A stretch of DNA of 64,000 nt from contig NZ_BQXY01000001.1 in assembly GCF_024341905.1 (NCBI RefSeq), forward strand, positions 1,087,013-1,151,012, in the 5' to 3' direction. Below, in pieces: positions 37,171 through 46,760 of this stretch. The stretch is from Clostridium folliculivorans. GTDB lineage: Bacteria; Bacillota; Clostridia; Clostridiales; Clostridiaceae. The notes under the pieces are model-generated. The model worked only from the letters and a program-made list of their open reading frames with translations, made no database searches and was not told the DNA's origin. Each line of letters opens with the position of its first letter. Position 1 is the stretch's first letter. The position numbers and the translations under genes are program-made.

Positions 37171-38049
37171 TTACGCTTGATTCCAAAAACTTGCAAGGCG
37201 TTCTGCATCCTTGCGGCCTTGTTCTCGAGCACAAGCAGCAATTACAGGACGTATTTTAGGATCAACTGGGTTTCCACCAAGCTTCTGCAAAGCTGAATAA
37301 GTATTCTTGTCAGGTTTGATTAATTCTACTTCGGAACCAGATTCCTGCAAGTTTCGAATTTGGCCTTCAAGCGTATAAGGAGTTTTTACAGGAAGTCCCA
37401 CAGATAAAATCAGAACCTTGTTTGCTCCTTCAGCAACATCAGCATTTTCCATGGAATGAGCTCCGCCATCGAAATATTTACGAGAACCGATGGTAGTTGG
37501 TGGCCATACACCTGGGAGAGAAGAACTTGCAGCTACAGCACGAAGTAATTCTACACCAGAGTTAGGACCCCAAACGACTCTTTCTGAGGTAGCAAGGTCT
37601 ATTGCAGCAATGCGCAAACTCTCAGCCCAATGAAGGCCAGTTATTTTGTTTTCTATTCTTGATAGCTGGTTACTTTCAGGTATAATCTTTGTCTCAATAG
37701 CTAACTCTCCAATCCTCTCAATCCATTCATGAGGTGTCTTAGAAGAAGCAGCAATTTCATCATATCTTTCGAAAACTGGACCAAGGTTTGATGACGGACT
37801 TTCTTCAATCTGTTGATGCTTCGGATCAATCAGTCTTTCCCAAATATCATTCCAAGATAGGTTTGAGGCTACCAAAGTCCCAACTTGGGAACCAGCTGAT
37901 GTTCCTACAATTAAATCGGCAATACGAGTGTCAACACCACCATCAGCAAGACCTTCTAAGTAGCCGGTTTCCCAACCAATTCCCATGCTTCCTCCTCCAC
38001 CAAGCACAAGAGCCCTTGTGAGCATATTACTTTTCATTAATTCACTCAT
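37171..38049 (-). CDS. Patatin-like phospholipase
   Basis: 292 residues, soluble, start ATG after AAAGGAG. The oxyanion loop RALVLGGGGSMGIGWETG, nucleophile Ser in GTSAG and the catalytic Asp in FDGGAHS form the patatin Ser-Asp dyad. It hydrolyses acyl lipids. Base use is unlike its neighbours: the gene is visibly richer in G+C (many GCG, GGC and CGG codons), which suggests recent transfer. It overlaps the end of the upstream MarR gene by 8 bp and is translated with it. Confidence 0.85.
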   Translation of the reverse strand: MSELMKSNMLTRALVLGGGGSMGIGWETGYLEGLADGGVDTRIADLIVGTSAGSQVGTLVASNLSWNDIWERLIDPKHQQIEESPSSNLGPVFERYDEIAASSKTPHEWIERIGELAIETKIIPESNQLSRIENKITGLHWAESLRIAAIDLATSERVVWGPNSGVELLRAVAASSSLPGVWPPTTIGSRKYFDGGAHSMENADVAEGANKVLILSVGLPVKTPYTLEGQIRNLQESGSEVELIKPDKNTYSALQKLGGNPVDPKIRPVIAACAREQGRKDAERLASFWNQA

Positions 38050-38503
38050 TGTTATTCTCCTTTGAACATATTATTTCTTTCATCCTATTTTCACACTTGC
38101 TTAGTAAATAAAATAGTTGGTCACTCTCCTCAGAGGTTAGCACATCAAATGGGCTTATTGTAAGCTGTGGAACTGAGGAATTAACTTTTTGCAAAACCTC
38201 TTTGCCAGTATCTGTGATTAGGATCTTATGATATTTTGCATTCTTTTCATCCTTTTTTCGATAAATCCAATCTTTCTTTTCAAGATTTTTGATAATAACC
38301 GAAGCAGTTGGACGGTCGCAATGCAGATAGTCAGCAATTTCATTTGGTGACAGGAATTGATTTTTTTCTAGCTCATTTAATAGTGCCATTTGCTGAATAG
38401 TAATATCGTAAGTAACCAGCCTTTTTTGGTTATACCTTCTCCACTCTAGAAAAAGCCAAGCAATTTTTTGAGTTAGAATACCAGAGCTTTTAATTTTACT
38501 CAC
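38042..38503 (-). CDS. MarR-family transcriptional regulator
   Basis: 153 residues with the MarR winged helix (LSPNEIADYLHCDRPTASVI, then IKNLEKKDWIYRKKDEKNAK). The end overlaps the patatin-like gene, so the two are one unit. Such regulators usually respond to phenolic compounds or drugs and control adjacent transporters. Here the divergent MFS gene is only a fragment, so part of the regulon was probably lost. Confidence 0.85.
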   Translation of the reverse strand: MSKIKSSGILTQKIAWLFLEWRRYNQKRLVTYDITIQQMALLNELEKNQFLSPNEIADYLHCDRPTASVIIKNLEKKDWIYRKKDEKNAKYHKILITDTGKEVLQKVNSSVPQLTISPFDVLTSEESDQLFYLLSKCENRMKEIICSKENNNE

Positions 38504-38670
38504 CTTCTTTTTAATAGTTAGAACTCTAATTATAGACTAATATTTGTGTAGAACTTTGTCAAGATTATTATTTTGGTAAAGAATGGAGCGACAAAATATT
38601 ATAAGCTAATGTATGTGTTAAGCGGATTTTACAAACATGAGCTTCCATTCTAACCTTAGAAGGGTTATAA

Positions 38671-39144
38671 CAAAGTTTTATTGGGATGACAGTTGGTGGA
38701 CGGCTGTTTGATAAATATGGAACAAAGTCTGCAGCTGTTCCAGGATTTTTAATGACAGGATTTAGTCTGATTTTATTAGCTCAAATTACAAGCACTACTT
38801 CAATAAGTTATTTGCTATGTTGCATTGTTCTTTTAGGATTAGGACAAGGACTAGTAAATATGCAGGTTAACAATCATGCACTGCAAGCAGCACCATTAAA
38901 TTTGATTACACGAGTTACACCTATGACAAACGAATTACTTCAAGTTATTAATTCGTTTTCCATCGCATTTATCACTGCATTTTTATCAAACCAAATAAGA
39001 AATGTTTTAAAGAGTAGTTCTTTGACCATTGCAGGAAATATTGCTTTTCGTAATACTTTTATGCTGCTAACAGTATTTATTTGCATAGGTTTTGTTTTAA
39101 CCTTTTTCTTAAAAAACAAAAAAACAAACAGTAATTATAGATAA
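38671..39144 (+). pseudogene. MFS transporter fragment (C-terminal part)
   Basis: The frame opens right after an in-frame TAA and reads QSFIGMTVGGRLFDKYGTKS, the cytoplasmic loop motif of DHA-type MFS exporters. Three or four helices and a basic tail follow. Full transporters have 12-14 helices and over 400 residues; here about 155 remain and no ribosome site precedes the first ATG. The 5' two thirds are deleted. The stop region runs into a type C repeat at 39139, which may mark a rearrangement point. Confidence 0.75.
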
Positions 39145-39243
39145 ACCAGTTCCAAATAAAATCTATATTTGATACTCCTATTACCATTAATTATTAATAC
39201 GGGTATCTCTTAGTTTTGTTAAATAGGAGTGGATTATATATCT
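39139..39243. repeat. MITE-like repeat, type C
   Basis: Starts AGATAAACCAGTTCCAAATA and ends GGAGTGGATTATATATCT. The inner part has TACTCCTATTACCATTAA facing a TTAAATAGGAGT-type arm. Similar to copies at 26938 and 54456. It overlaps the last codons of the MFS fragment. Confidence 0.65.
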
Positions 39244-39478
39244 GTAGCATTGAAAATAAATTTTATATACTTTTAATCCGTTAAACTTTAATATCCATAT
39301 TTGTATACTAATGTAATATAATTAAAAGTATAAGCTATGAGTGAATCAAGAAAAGATTGGATTGATGGAGAAGAAGTGGATAGAAATGTGAAGGTAGTTC
39401 ATTTTACTTTTGAAAGAAGAACGTCAATGTTTAATTACAAATCAGGTTAAGGAAAAAGGTTTATAAGGGGCTGATATT

Positions 39479-39883
39479 ATGAAAAGGTTATTTCTTATAG
39501 TGGGGGTTGTTTTGATATTACTTGTTGGATGCAATAACACCAGTGACAAAGTTACGATAACTACTGATCCAAATTCATATACTCCATCAATGTCATCAGT
39601 ACAAGGAATTAAAATGACACCTAATTTTGAAACAAAAAAGAGTTACGAAAATTTAAATTATCACTGGGAAACTACCGAAGGTGAATTTATTGACAAAGGA
39701 AAAGAAGTGGAAAATCAAGGTGAATCTGTAGTATGGAGTGCTGTGGAGAATGATAAAGTTATAGATATAAAGAACTCCTTTGATATAAAATTAGAAGTTA
39801 TAGGTAGTGAAAGTAAGAAGGTATTAGCAACTACAAAAGTAACAATAAAATCTAACAATGGTTTGTATGAAGTAATCAAGTGA
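39479..39883 (+). CDS. Small lipoprotein of unknown function
   Basis: 134 residues. A lipoprotein signal (MKRLFLIVGVVLILLVGC) puts the lipidated Cys at residue 18. The mature part is a small beta-rich domain (LNYHWETTEGEFIDKGKEVE, DIKLEVIGSESKKVLATTKV), Ig/PKD-like in pattern. It would be anchored to the outer face of the cell membrane. Single gene with its own terminator. A 37-codon frame upstream (39337-39450) is probably noise. Confidence 0.7.
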   Translation: MKRLFLIVGVVLILLVGCNNTSDKVTITTDPNSYTPSMSSVQGIKMTPNFETKKSYENLNYHWETTEGEFIDKGKEVENQGESVVWSAVENDKVIDIKNSFDIKLEVIGSESKKVLATTKVTIKSNNGLYEVIK

Positions 39884-39910
39884 TGATCTAATTGTTAAAA
39901 TCAATCAATG

Positions 39911-39933
39911 AAGGAAGTCTGTCAGACTTCCTT
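39911..39933 (+). terminator. Intrinsic terminator
   Basis: AAGGAAGTCTG pairs perfectly with CAGACTTCCTT, then TAATAAT. It closes the small lipoprotein gene. Confidence 0.7.
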
Positions 39934-40197
39934 TAATAATAAGCGAAAATCATGAGTAAGGCTCAAATTACTTTTGTCATATAAGTTTCCTCATATTCAT
40001 TTGGATAGGTAGATGTTCAAGAAAGGTTACCGAATAAGGTAGAGTCAGTATTTTTCTACAAGGAAGTTAACCAATAGTTAAGTTTTATGAATGAAAGATG
40101 AAAATGCTTCAATTGTTTAAAATGGTTAGCTTTGATATGATTTAAGAAACAGAAGCTTAAGATATTAATTGCACAAATAAATGGGGGAATTTAATTT

Positions 40198-41232
40198 ATG
40201 AGAATAGGTGAGGTTATTAGGATTCATAGAAAAAAAGAAAATCTTACGCAAGAACAAATTGCTAATTATTTAAATATAAGCGCACCGGCGGTGAATAAGT
40301 GGGAAAATGGGATATCTTATCCAGATATAACACTGCTGCCACCTCTTGCACGAATTTTAAAAATTGACGTTAATACTTTATTAGCATTTAATGAGGAATT
40401 AACAGTTGCAGAAGTAAATAAATTCGGAAGAGAAGTTGGTGATATGGTATCAAAAGAAGGATACCAAAAGGCCTTTGAAAAGGGCAATGATTTAATTAAG
40501 CAATATCCAAGTTGTGACGATTTGATATTGAGAATAGCATCAATACTAAGATTATTTCTAGTTTCACGGCAAATTGATGATAAAGATAAGTATGAAGAAA
40601 AAATTATTGCTTGGATTGAACTGATAGTATCAAGCAGTAATGAAAAGATAGCAGCTATGGCGAAAATATCCCTATCCGCAATATACAGGGAAAAGAAACA
40701 GTTTGAAAAAGCTCAAGAAATGTTAGATAAGATTCCAGAGTTAGAGATAGATACTGATAAAAAAATTCAGCAGATACTACTACTTGAAAGCAGCGGGAAA
40801 TTTGAAGATGCTTACGATGGTTGTGAACGCATATTGTTTAGCAATGCTCATGAAGCCATGGCGGCGCTATCTTTAATGATAAAGATGTCATTAAAAGAAA
40901 ATAAATTCATTGAAGCAGAAGAATATGCAGAACGTGCTAAAAAGTTGATTGAAGCTTTTGATTTAGGTGCATATCGTAAATATGAATTAGATTTATATCT
41001 AGCAAAGGAAAAACAGGATAAAGAAAAAGCTGTAGAGATGATTATAAATATGGTAAATGAAGCAGAAAGTATGAGTGTTATGGACTCACAGCTTTATAAA
41101 CATAGAAAATGGAAGGGTAACAATAGCTGGAATAAAGATAAATATGTAAGCTTGGTAAAAAGCTCAATTAGAAAAGACAAGACTCTTGATTTTGTAAAAG
41201 ATGATCCTAGGATAAAGTGTTTGATAGAATAA
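40198..41232 (+). CDS. XRE-family regulator with C-terminal TPR-like helices
   Basis: 344 residues, start ATG after GGGGGAATTTA. Residues 1-65 are an XRE helix-turn-helix (RKKENLTQEQIANYLNISAP, AVNKWENGISYPD). About 270 residues of helical repeats follow, such as KKQFEKAQEMLDKIPELE and NKFIEAEEYAERAKKL. This architecture is frequent in Clostridia and only sometimes peptide-responsive; no propeptide gene follows here. Single gene with a terminator 65 bp downstream. Target unknown. Confidence 0.8.
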   Translation: MRIGEVIRIHRKKENLTQEQIANYLNISAPAVNKWENGISYPDITLLPPLARILKIDVNTLLAFNEELTVAEVNKFGREVGDMVSKEGYQKAFEKGNDLIKQYPSCDDLILRIASILRLFLVSRQIDDKDKYEEKIIAWIELIVSSSNEKIAAMAKISLSAIYREKKQFEKAQEMLDKIPELEIDTDKKIQQILLLESSGKFEDAYDGCERILFSNAHEAMAALSLMIKMSLKENKFIEAEEYAERAKKLIEAFDLGAYRKYELDLYLAKEKQDKEKAVEMIINMVNEAESMSVMDSQLYKHRKWKGNNSWNKDKYVSLVKSSIRKDKTLDFVKDDPRIKCLIE

Positions 41233-41297
41233 CACTAATGTTTATGAAAAGACATCGCTCTATATTTTTTGAAAGAAAATAAATTAATCTATATATA

Positions 41298-41334
41298 AAA
41301 GTAGCTTGGATAAAAAAGTCCAAGCTATTTTTGC
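41298..41334 (+). terminator. Intrinsic terminator
   Basis: AAAAGTAGCTTGGA pairs with TCCAAGCTATTTTT around an 8-base loop. It closes the XRE-TPR gene. Confidence 0.8.
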
Positions 41335-41583
41335 TAATTAAATAGTAATTTAAACTGTTGAAGTTAAAATTTAGTACTTGGTCCTTCAGTTACATAAACT
41401 TTTATAATTGAAAAGTTTTTCTTATCATAGATAATTTTACCGTGTTTGGTAGTATATCTTTAAATAGTTAACTTAGATAGATGTTTTATAATATCAAAAT
41501 CCCTTGAAATCCTGATTATATGCATAAATTTTTAAAAAGTTATAATTTTATAATTATAAAAAGTTATAATTTTTTATTTTTAA

Positions 41584-41790
41584 CATTTTTTAAGTTTTTC
41601 TAATGAGAAAGGAGATAATGTTGATCTATCTCTAAAAGGAATAAAGGAAATCTTAACTTCAGCAGAAATATCAAAGTCAAAGGACACCATAGTTTCTAAA
41701 AACACATTCTTTAGTTCTGGTGGAAACCTTGTGCAGAAGGTTGGAGCGCAGATTGCAACAAAGAATATTGATGAATATAAGGTAGGATAG
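41584..41790 (+). pseudogene. C-terminal remnant of a lost gene, family not recognised
   Basis: A 68-codon open frame with no start codon, opening after an in-frame TAA. It reads LSLKGIKEILTSAEISKSKD, then NTFFSSGGNLVQKVGAQIAT and ends IDEYKVG. The sequence is protein-like, and a strong terminator follows 13 bp later, as after a real gene end. The 5' part is missing. The minus-strand frame over the same bases is a shadow. Confidence 0.5.
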
Positions 41791-41802
41791 AAGTAAAAGG
41801 TA

Positions 41803-41846
41803 AACCCCTTGAATGTTAAGTACATATAACATTCAAGGGGTTTTTT
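41803..41846 (+). terminator. Strong intrinsic terminator
   Basis: AACCCCTTGAATGTTA pairs with TAACATTCAAGGGGTT, followed by TTTT. It belongs to the gene remnant just upstream. Confidence 0.85.
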
Positions 41847-41960
41847 AATTAAAACATTGATCCTGTAACTGTAACATTACAAGCACAACAAAATAATTGG
41901 ATTTCATTTATTTAGATTATTTAAAAAAATCTTATAAGTAATTTTTTAACAAGATGGTAA

Positions 41961-42137
41961 ATGCATTCCATACCTCATTTAGGCATCTGGTACCATATGC
42001 CTAGTAGCATGATAGTGCATGTGATAGATTTAATACATAAAGAAAAAATGAAAATATTACCAGGTGACAATCTATATGTAGACGTTTCCGAGGTGAGATG
42101 GATAGAATTATTGAAAACTGTAACTAAGATAATCTGA
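41961..42137 (+). pseudogene. Short gene remnant, 58 codons
   Basis: The frame reads MHSIPHLGIWYHMPSSMIVH, then LIHKEKMKILPGDNLYVDVS and ends LLKTVTKII. It looks like the C-terminus of a real protein rather than a random frame, but there is no ribosome site and no domain I recognise. An imperfect hairpin (AAATTAAAGAGGGATAGAG facing CTCTATAACCTTTAATTT, 42145-42198) follows, in the position of a terminator. Confidence 0.35.
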
Positions 42138-42263
42138 TAACCTGAAATTAAAGAGGGATAGAGTTCTTTCACTAAAAAACTCTATAACCTTTAATTTATA
42201 TAAAAGTTGAAAGAGTAGTGTAAAGAAATTTACACGAACAAAAAAGAAAGGGGGGGACTATTA

Positions 42264-42806
42264 ATGGAATTACAAACAAACTCAAAAACAACTTTAACAA
42301 AAATCAGGGGGACACGAGTTGCTTTAATATCGATGGGTATAGCTTTAATTGAAGTAATTATGCTTGCTTTTATGCCTATTATCGCTGTTGATGGAACTAA
42401 ATATTGTGGTTGGAAGATAGCATTCTACTATTGGGGAAAGCAATACATCTATAATTATCATGAATTTGGGTTCAATCTTATTCTCTCATCTAGTATTTTA
42501 CTTCCAATCATTGCTGTTATTGCAACAGGAATCATCTGGAGGAAGTCAACAGGATTAAAACGTTCTGTTTTTCAATTTGTGGTTGCTGTACTTCTCATTT
42601 ACTGCGGTATTGCATATTTAAATGCATTGCCTCTTGCAGAAAAAACAGCATCTGAAACCATGTTCAAAACCATATATTATGCAAAGAATTCTAACTCATA
42701 TATTTTGACTTCATATCCGTTATTTAACTTTGCAGTTTGCACTTTTGCTGCTGTAGTTCAGATTGTAACTGGGATATTAAATATCAAGGCTAAAAAGGAC
42801 AACTAA
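42264..42806 (+). CDS. Four-helix membrane protein at the head of the GH3 locus
   Basis: 180 residues, start ATG after AAAGGGGGGG. Four hydrophobic helices lie at about 18-40, 70-90, 105-125 and 150-172. A polar outer loop (DGTKYCGWKIAFYYWGKQYI) separates the first two. No family recognised. It sits 61 bp upstream of the membrane-anchored GH3 gene and is probably cotranscribed with it. Confidence 0.6.
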   Translation: MELQTNSKTTLTKIRGTRVALISMGIALIEVIMLAFMPIIAVDGTKYCGWKIAFYYWGKQYIYNYHEFGFNLILSSSILLPIIAVIATGIIWRKSTGLKRSVFQFVVAVLLIYCGIAYLNALPLAEKTASETMFKTIYYAKNSNSYILTSYPLFNFAVCTFAAVVQIVTGILNIKAKKDN

Positions 42807-42867
42807 GTCTATAGCAGATTTGTAAGTTAAATCTTAAACCTATGGGGATTTTTAGGGAGGAATTATT

Positions 42868-45813
42868 ATGACAAAAAAAAGGACAAAAAAAAGTATCAGT
42901 ACTAAGAAGTTTATGGCAATTTGTATTCCGTCCATGGCTTCTTTAACTGCACTTGTTTTAGTCGCTACAATAGTAATGAATAATTATTCAACTGTAATGG
43001 GATCAATTTTTGGCTTTGGTCAAATGGTACAGACTAAAGTAAAAGGTTCGGAGGGACTAGATGCTAATTATATTAAATTAAATACCTCTAATTATAAGGA
43101 TTCTACTGCGAATGCTAAAGAGGTCACTGAAACCATTGAAGGTGAAGGTGCTACTCTTTTAAAGAATGAAAACAATGCTTTGCCTTTATCAAAGGGAGCA
43201 GCTGTAACTTTGTTTGGTATTAAAACCATATCTATGAACATGAGTGGTGGTGAAAATATCAAGACTGCAGGAGGTTATTCAATTGACGATGCTTTGACAA
43301 AAAAAGGCTTTAAAATAAATCCTGCAACTGTAGATTATTATACAAGCCTAAGTAAAACAAAGCAATCAGATATAGAGCCAGAAGTAAGTGCTTATGCATC
43401 AATGGAAAGCACATATGCAAATTATAGTGATGCAGCAATTGTAACATTTGAGCGTAACTCAGGGGAAGGTAATGACCAGACCAAAAGTATTACAGGTGAT
43501 AACGGTAGAACAGGACTTTCTCTTTCTAGTGCTGAATTAAACATGCTGCAATATGCGTGTAGTAAATTCAACAAGGTTATAGTTCTTGTTAACGCTTCAA
43601 ATACTATGGAGCTTGGATTTATTAAAGATGGTTCAAAATATCATGACAAATATACCGGTAAGGATTATGATTTTAGCAATATTAAGGCAGCCCTATGGGT
43701 TGGTGGTGTAGGCAGTACCGGTTGTCTTGCTATAGCAGATATTCTTCAGGGCGTTATTAACCCTTCTGGACATTTGGTAGATACTTATGTTCGTGATTTG
43801 ACACAAGATCCTTCATTTAAAAACGTTGGCGACTATCAATGGACAAACATTAATTATTCATCAGGCAATTACTATGCAAAGGACAATACTAATGCTTTTG
43901 TAGAATACGAAGAAGGTATTTATGTAGGATACCGTTACTATGAAACAGCCGCAAAAGAAGCTAAGGATGGTAACTATTCTGGATTCAATTATGATAATGC
44001 AGTAATTTATCCTTTCGGTTACGGCTTATCATATACCACTTTTAGCACGGCTTATGAAGGAACACCAACATATGATAGCAGTACTAATAAGTTTACATTT
44101 AAAGTTAAAGTTACAAACACTGGAAACGTTGCAGGTAAAAAGGTTGTTGAAATTTATTGCAATGAGCCTTATACAAAGGGTGGAGTTGAAAAAGCTCAAG
44201 TAATTTTAGCAGGTTATGCTAAAACCAGCAACTTGAAACCTGGAGCAAGTGAAGTGGTTAATGTAACTGTTGACAGAGATTATATTACTTCATATGACTA
44301 CAAGAGTGATAAGTCCTACATTTTAGATGCTGGCAATTACAATTTCTATTTGTCCGATGATTCTCATAGCTGGGCAAGCATTGAAACTTCAGATACATCA
44401 AAATACTATACTTATACGTTAAATAGCAAAATTGTATTTAACAAGGATAATAAGCGTCCTTCAGATGGTATTGCTGCTGTTAACCAATTCGATGATATAT
44501 CAAATTACTTGTTCAAAGATAAACAAGCAGCAGGCTATGCAACTAACTTCTCTAGAGCAGATTTTAAGGGAACTTTCCCAACATCTCCAACCACACAAGA
44601 CAGCGTTGCAAACGAAAAAACTTTAGAACAGCTTAAGAAATATGATGTTACCAAAGCAAAAGAAACAGTCAAAGATACGCCGACTACAGACTATCTTGGA
44701 ACAAAGATACAATTGATTGATTTACGTGGTAAAGACATTAACGATACACTTTGGAATTCTTATATTCAGCAGTTCTCAGTGCAATCATTGTACAATATGT
44801 ACAGAGACGGCGCATGGGTTGAGCATGCAGACAGTGATCAGGGTGTACCTGAAAGTATAGATATGGATGGACCTTATGGTTTCTTTGGCCATACATTTAC
44901 ACTATACGTAAATAAGTGGTATCAATCAGAAACTATTACAGCTGCAACTTGGAATGTGGAAATGGCTAAACTTATGGGCGAATCCATCGGAGAAGAAGCT
45001 AATAACCAAACAACCAAATTAACAGGTTGGTATGGTCCTGGCGTAAATATTCACCGTTCTGCTTTCGGTGGAAGAAATTACGAGTATTTCAGCGAAGATC
45101 CACTTCTTTCTGGGTACAGTTGTGCTGCTGAAACTGGTGCTGCATCAAGTAAAGGCTTAATTACATTTACTAAACATTTTGCATTAAATGATCAGGAAAC
45201 AAATCGTACAGGTGTTAGTACATTTGCCAATGAACAGGCAATGCGTGAAATCTATTTAAAGGCCTTTGAGATTTATGTAAAAAATTCATCAAAACAAGTA
45301 AACTATTATGAAAATGAAAATGGAAAATTAGTTATGAAAACAAAGACAATGTCTGGAGCTACTGGTGTTATGAGCAGTTACAACAGAGTTGGAGCAACTT
45401 GGTCTGGTGCCTGCGAACCATTGATGGTAAGTGTTCTCCGTAATGAATGGAAATTTACAGGTACTTCTTTGACTGATGCAGGTGGTGGATCTGATAATTA
45501 TATGAATACTGACTATGCTCTGAGATCAGGGGGGACTGACTTGTTCCTTGGTACACATACTGTCAAAGACTACCAGAGTGCATCTGCTATTGCTTCTTTA
45601 CAACAGGCTGTAAAACACATACTCTACAACAAGGCTAACAGCAATATAATGAATGGCTTGGTGCCTGGTTCTACAATCAGCTATTCATTGGCTCCTTGGC
45701 AGATTGGCTTGATTGTTGCTGGAGTAGTAGTAGGTATTATAGATGCGCTTGGAATAGTATTAATAGTCCGCAAAGTTCGTCAAGGTAAAAAGCAACAGGA
45801 CAAAGTGGTTTAA
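42868..45813 (+). CDS. Membrane-anchored, domain-permuted glycoside hydrolase family 3
   Basis: 981 residues, start ATG after GGGAGGAATTATT. A membrane helix at about 14-36 and another near 947-970 flank the enzyme. The GH3 parts come in swapped order. The C-terminal-type domain (LLKNENNALPLSKGAAVTLF, YPFGYGLSYTTF) and Fn3-like domain come first (about 90-510). The TIM-barrel domain follows (about 630-930): GRNYEYFSEDP, KHFALNDQE, and the nucleophile in LTDAGGG, Asp870. Such reversed GH3 enzymes are known in rumen and gut Firmicutes. It is likely a beta-glycosidase facing outside. The usual SDW/TDW motif is TDA here. Confidence 0.85.
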   Translation: MTKKRTKKSISTKKFMAICIPSMASLTALVLVATIVMNNYSTVMGSIFGFGQMVQTKVKGSEGLDANYIKLNTSNYKDSTANAKEVTETIEGEGATLLKNENNALPLSKGAAVTLFGIKTISMNMSGGENIKTAGGYSIDDALTKKGFKINPATVDYYTSLSKTKQSDIEPEVSAYASMESTYANYSDAAIVTFERNSGEGNDQTKSITGDNGRTGLSLSSAELNMLQYACSKFNKVIVLVNASNTMELGFIKDGSKYHDKYTGKDYDFSNIKAALWVGGVGSTGCLAIADILQGVINPSGHLVDTYVRDLTQDPSFKNVGDYQWTNINYSSGNYYAKDNTNAFVEYEEGIYVGYRYYETAAKEAKDGNYSGFNYDNAVIYPFGYGLSYTTFSTAYEGTPTYDSSTNKFTFKVKVTNTGNVAGKKVVEIYCNEPYTKGGVEKAQVILAGYAKTSNLKPGASEVVNVTVDRDYITSYDYKSDKSYILDAGNYNFYLSDDSHSWASIETSDTSKYYTYTLNSKIVFNKDNKRPSDGIAAVNQFDDISNYLFKDKQAAGYATNFSRADFKGTFPTSPTTQDSVANEKTLEQLKKYDVTKAKETVKDTPTTDYLGTKIQLIDLRGKDINDTLWNSYIQQFSVQSLYNMYRDGAWVEHADSDQGVPESIDMDGPYGFFGHTFTLYVNKWYQSETITAATWNVEMAKLMGESIGEEANNQTTKLTGWYGPGVNIHRSAFGGRNYEYFSEDPLLSGYSCAAETGAASSKGLITFTKHFALNDQETNRTGVSTFANEQAMREIYLKAFEIYVKNSSKQVNYYENENGKLVMKTKTMSGATGVMSSYNRVGATWSGACEPLMVSVLRNEWKFTGTSLTDAGGGSDNYMNTDYALRSGGTDLFLGTHTVKDYQSASAIASLQQAVKHILYNKANSNIMNGLVPGSTISYSLAPWQIGLIVAGVVVGIIDALGIVLIVRKVRQGKKQQDKVV

Positions 45814-45865
45814 TATTATATTACCCCAAATACATGGATTACTCAAAGTTTTAGGTTAATTAGTT

Positions 45866-45919
45866 TGTTGGATACCATAAGTCATATATATAATGATTCA
45901 TATATTATGGTATCCAACA
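45866..45919. repeat. Perfect 15-bp inverted repeat between GH3 and lipoprotein genes
   Basis: TGTTGGATACCATAA (45866-45880) faces TTATGGTATCCAACA (45905-45919) around a 24-base AT-rich loop. No T-tract follows. It may partly end transcription, protect the upstream mRNA or bind a regulator. Confidence 0.65.
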
Positions 45920-45947
45920 CAATTATATTTATAAAGGAGAATTAAAA

Positions 45948-46760
45948 ATGAAAAAGAAAAGCTTTTCATGGTATTTGCTTATATTAGCTTTATGCATTGG
46001 TGTACTCACAACTTTTTCTGGTTGTGGTAGCGGTCCTCTGAATGCCCCAAAAGACTTCACCATTGATTCCAATGGCGCATTTTCCTTTAAAGGTGTTTCT
46101 GGTGCTAATATGTATCGTATAGACGTTTATCTTACTAAATATATATCCAATGGAACAATTTCTAAAGATGCACAAATTGCTTGTACAGCAAATGTTGCTC
46201 AATCTAAAGGGACAGTTAAAGGAACTGCCAGTAGTGTGAAAGCTCTACCTTATGGAAACTATACAGCTGTCATAAGTTCAGTACCAAAATCCGGTTCTAA
46301 GCGTACTAAATCAGAAGCCGTATTTTCAAGTGCATTTACACGTAGCGGGTCACTTTCTGTTCCAGCAATCTCAGTTACAAAAAATAATTGGGGTGCTACA
46401 ATAAAGCTTACGGACGATGCTTGTAAAAATTACTTAGAAAAAGAAGGAGCATATTCTTTTAAATACCAAGTGTTCTCAGATGAAGCATGTACAAAAATGG
46501 TTACAGAAGGAACATTCGGAAAGGATATAACTCATAACCCTAATGCTGTTGCTGGTCCTAATGCAATCAATTATAATAATGCTTCAGTGGATTTCGCAGT
46601 TGCTGAAGGTCAAGCTGCCAGCTATTGGGTGAAATGCATGGCAGTGGGAAACACTGAATTAAAGGTTACTGATTCTGAATGGTCAAAGGCTGTGAAAGTT
46701 GATATCGACGGTAAAAAACCTGAAAACAATTCTCCATTTGGTCCTCCTGCAGGACAATAA
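45948..46760 (+). CDS. Lipoprotein with Fn3-like repeats
   Basis: 270 residues, start ATG after AAAGGAGAA. A lipoprotein signal (LALCIGVLTTFSGC) gives Cys26. The mature part shows two beta-rich segments resembling fibronectin type III modules (APKDFTIDSNGAFSFKGVSG with AYRID-like NMYRIDVYLTKY, and VPAISVTKNNWGATIKL). The tail is Pro-rich (ENNSPFGPPAGQ). Placed between two GH3 genes, it is likely a surface carbohydrate-binding or scaffold partner; that is inference. Confidence 0.7.
   Translation: MKKKSFSWYLLILALCIGVLTTFSGCGSGPLNAPKDFTIDSNGAFSFKGVSGANMYRIDVYLTKYISNGTISKDAQIACTANVAQSKGTVKGTASSVKALPYGNYTAVISSVPKSGSKRTKSEAVFSSAFTRSGSLSVPAISVTKNNWGATIKLTDDACKNYLEKEGAYSFKYQVFSDEACTKMVTEGTFGKDITHNPNAVAGPNAINYNNASVDFAVAEGQAASYWVKCMAVGNTELKVTDSEWSKAVKVDIDGKKPENNSPFGPPAGQ

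Noticed and set aside
39337..39450. A 37-codon frame (MSESRKDWIDGEEVDRN...) upstream of the small lipoprotein
   Set aside because: No convincing ribosome site and nothing recognisable; possibly a remnant, not supported as a gene.
44432..44626. Short internal frames inside GH3 genes on both strands
   Set aside because: Shadows of long genes with clear family motifs; no independent signals.
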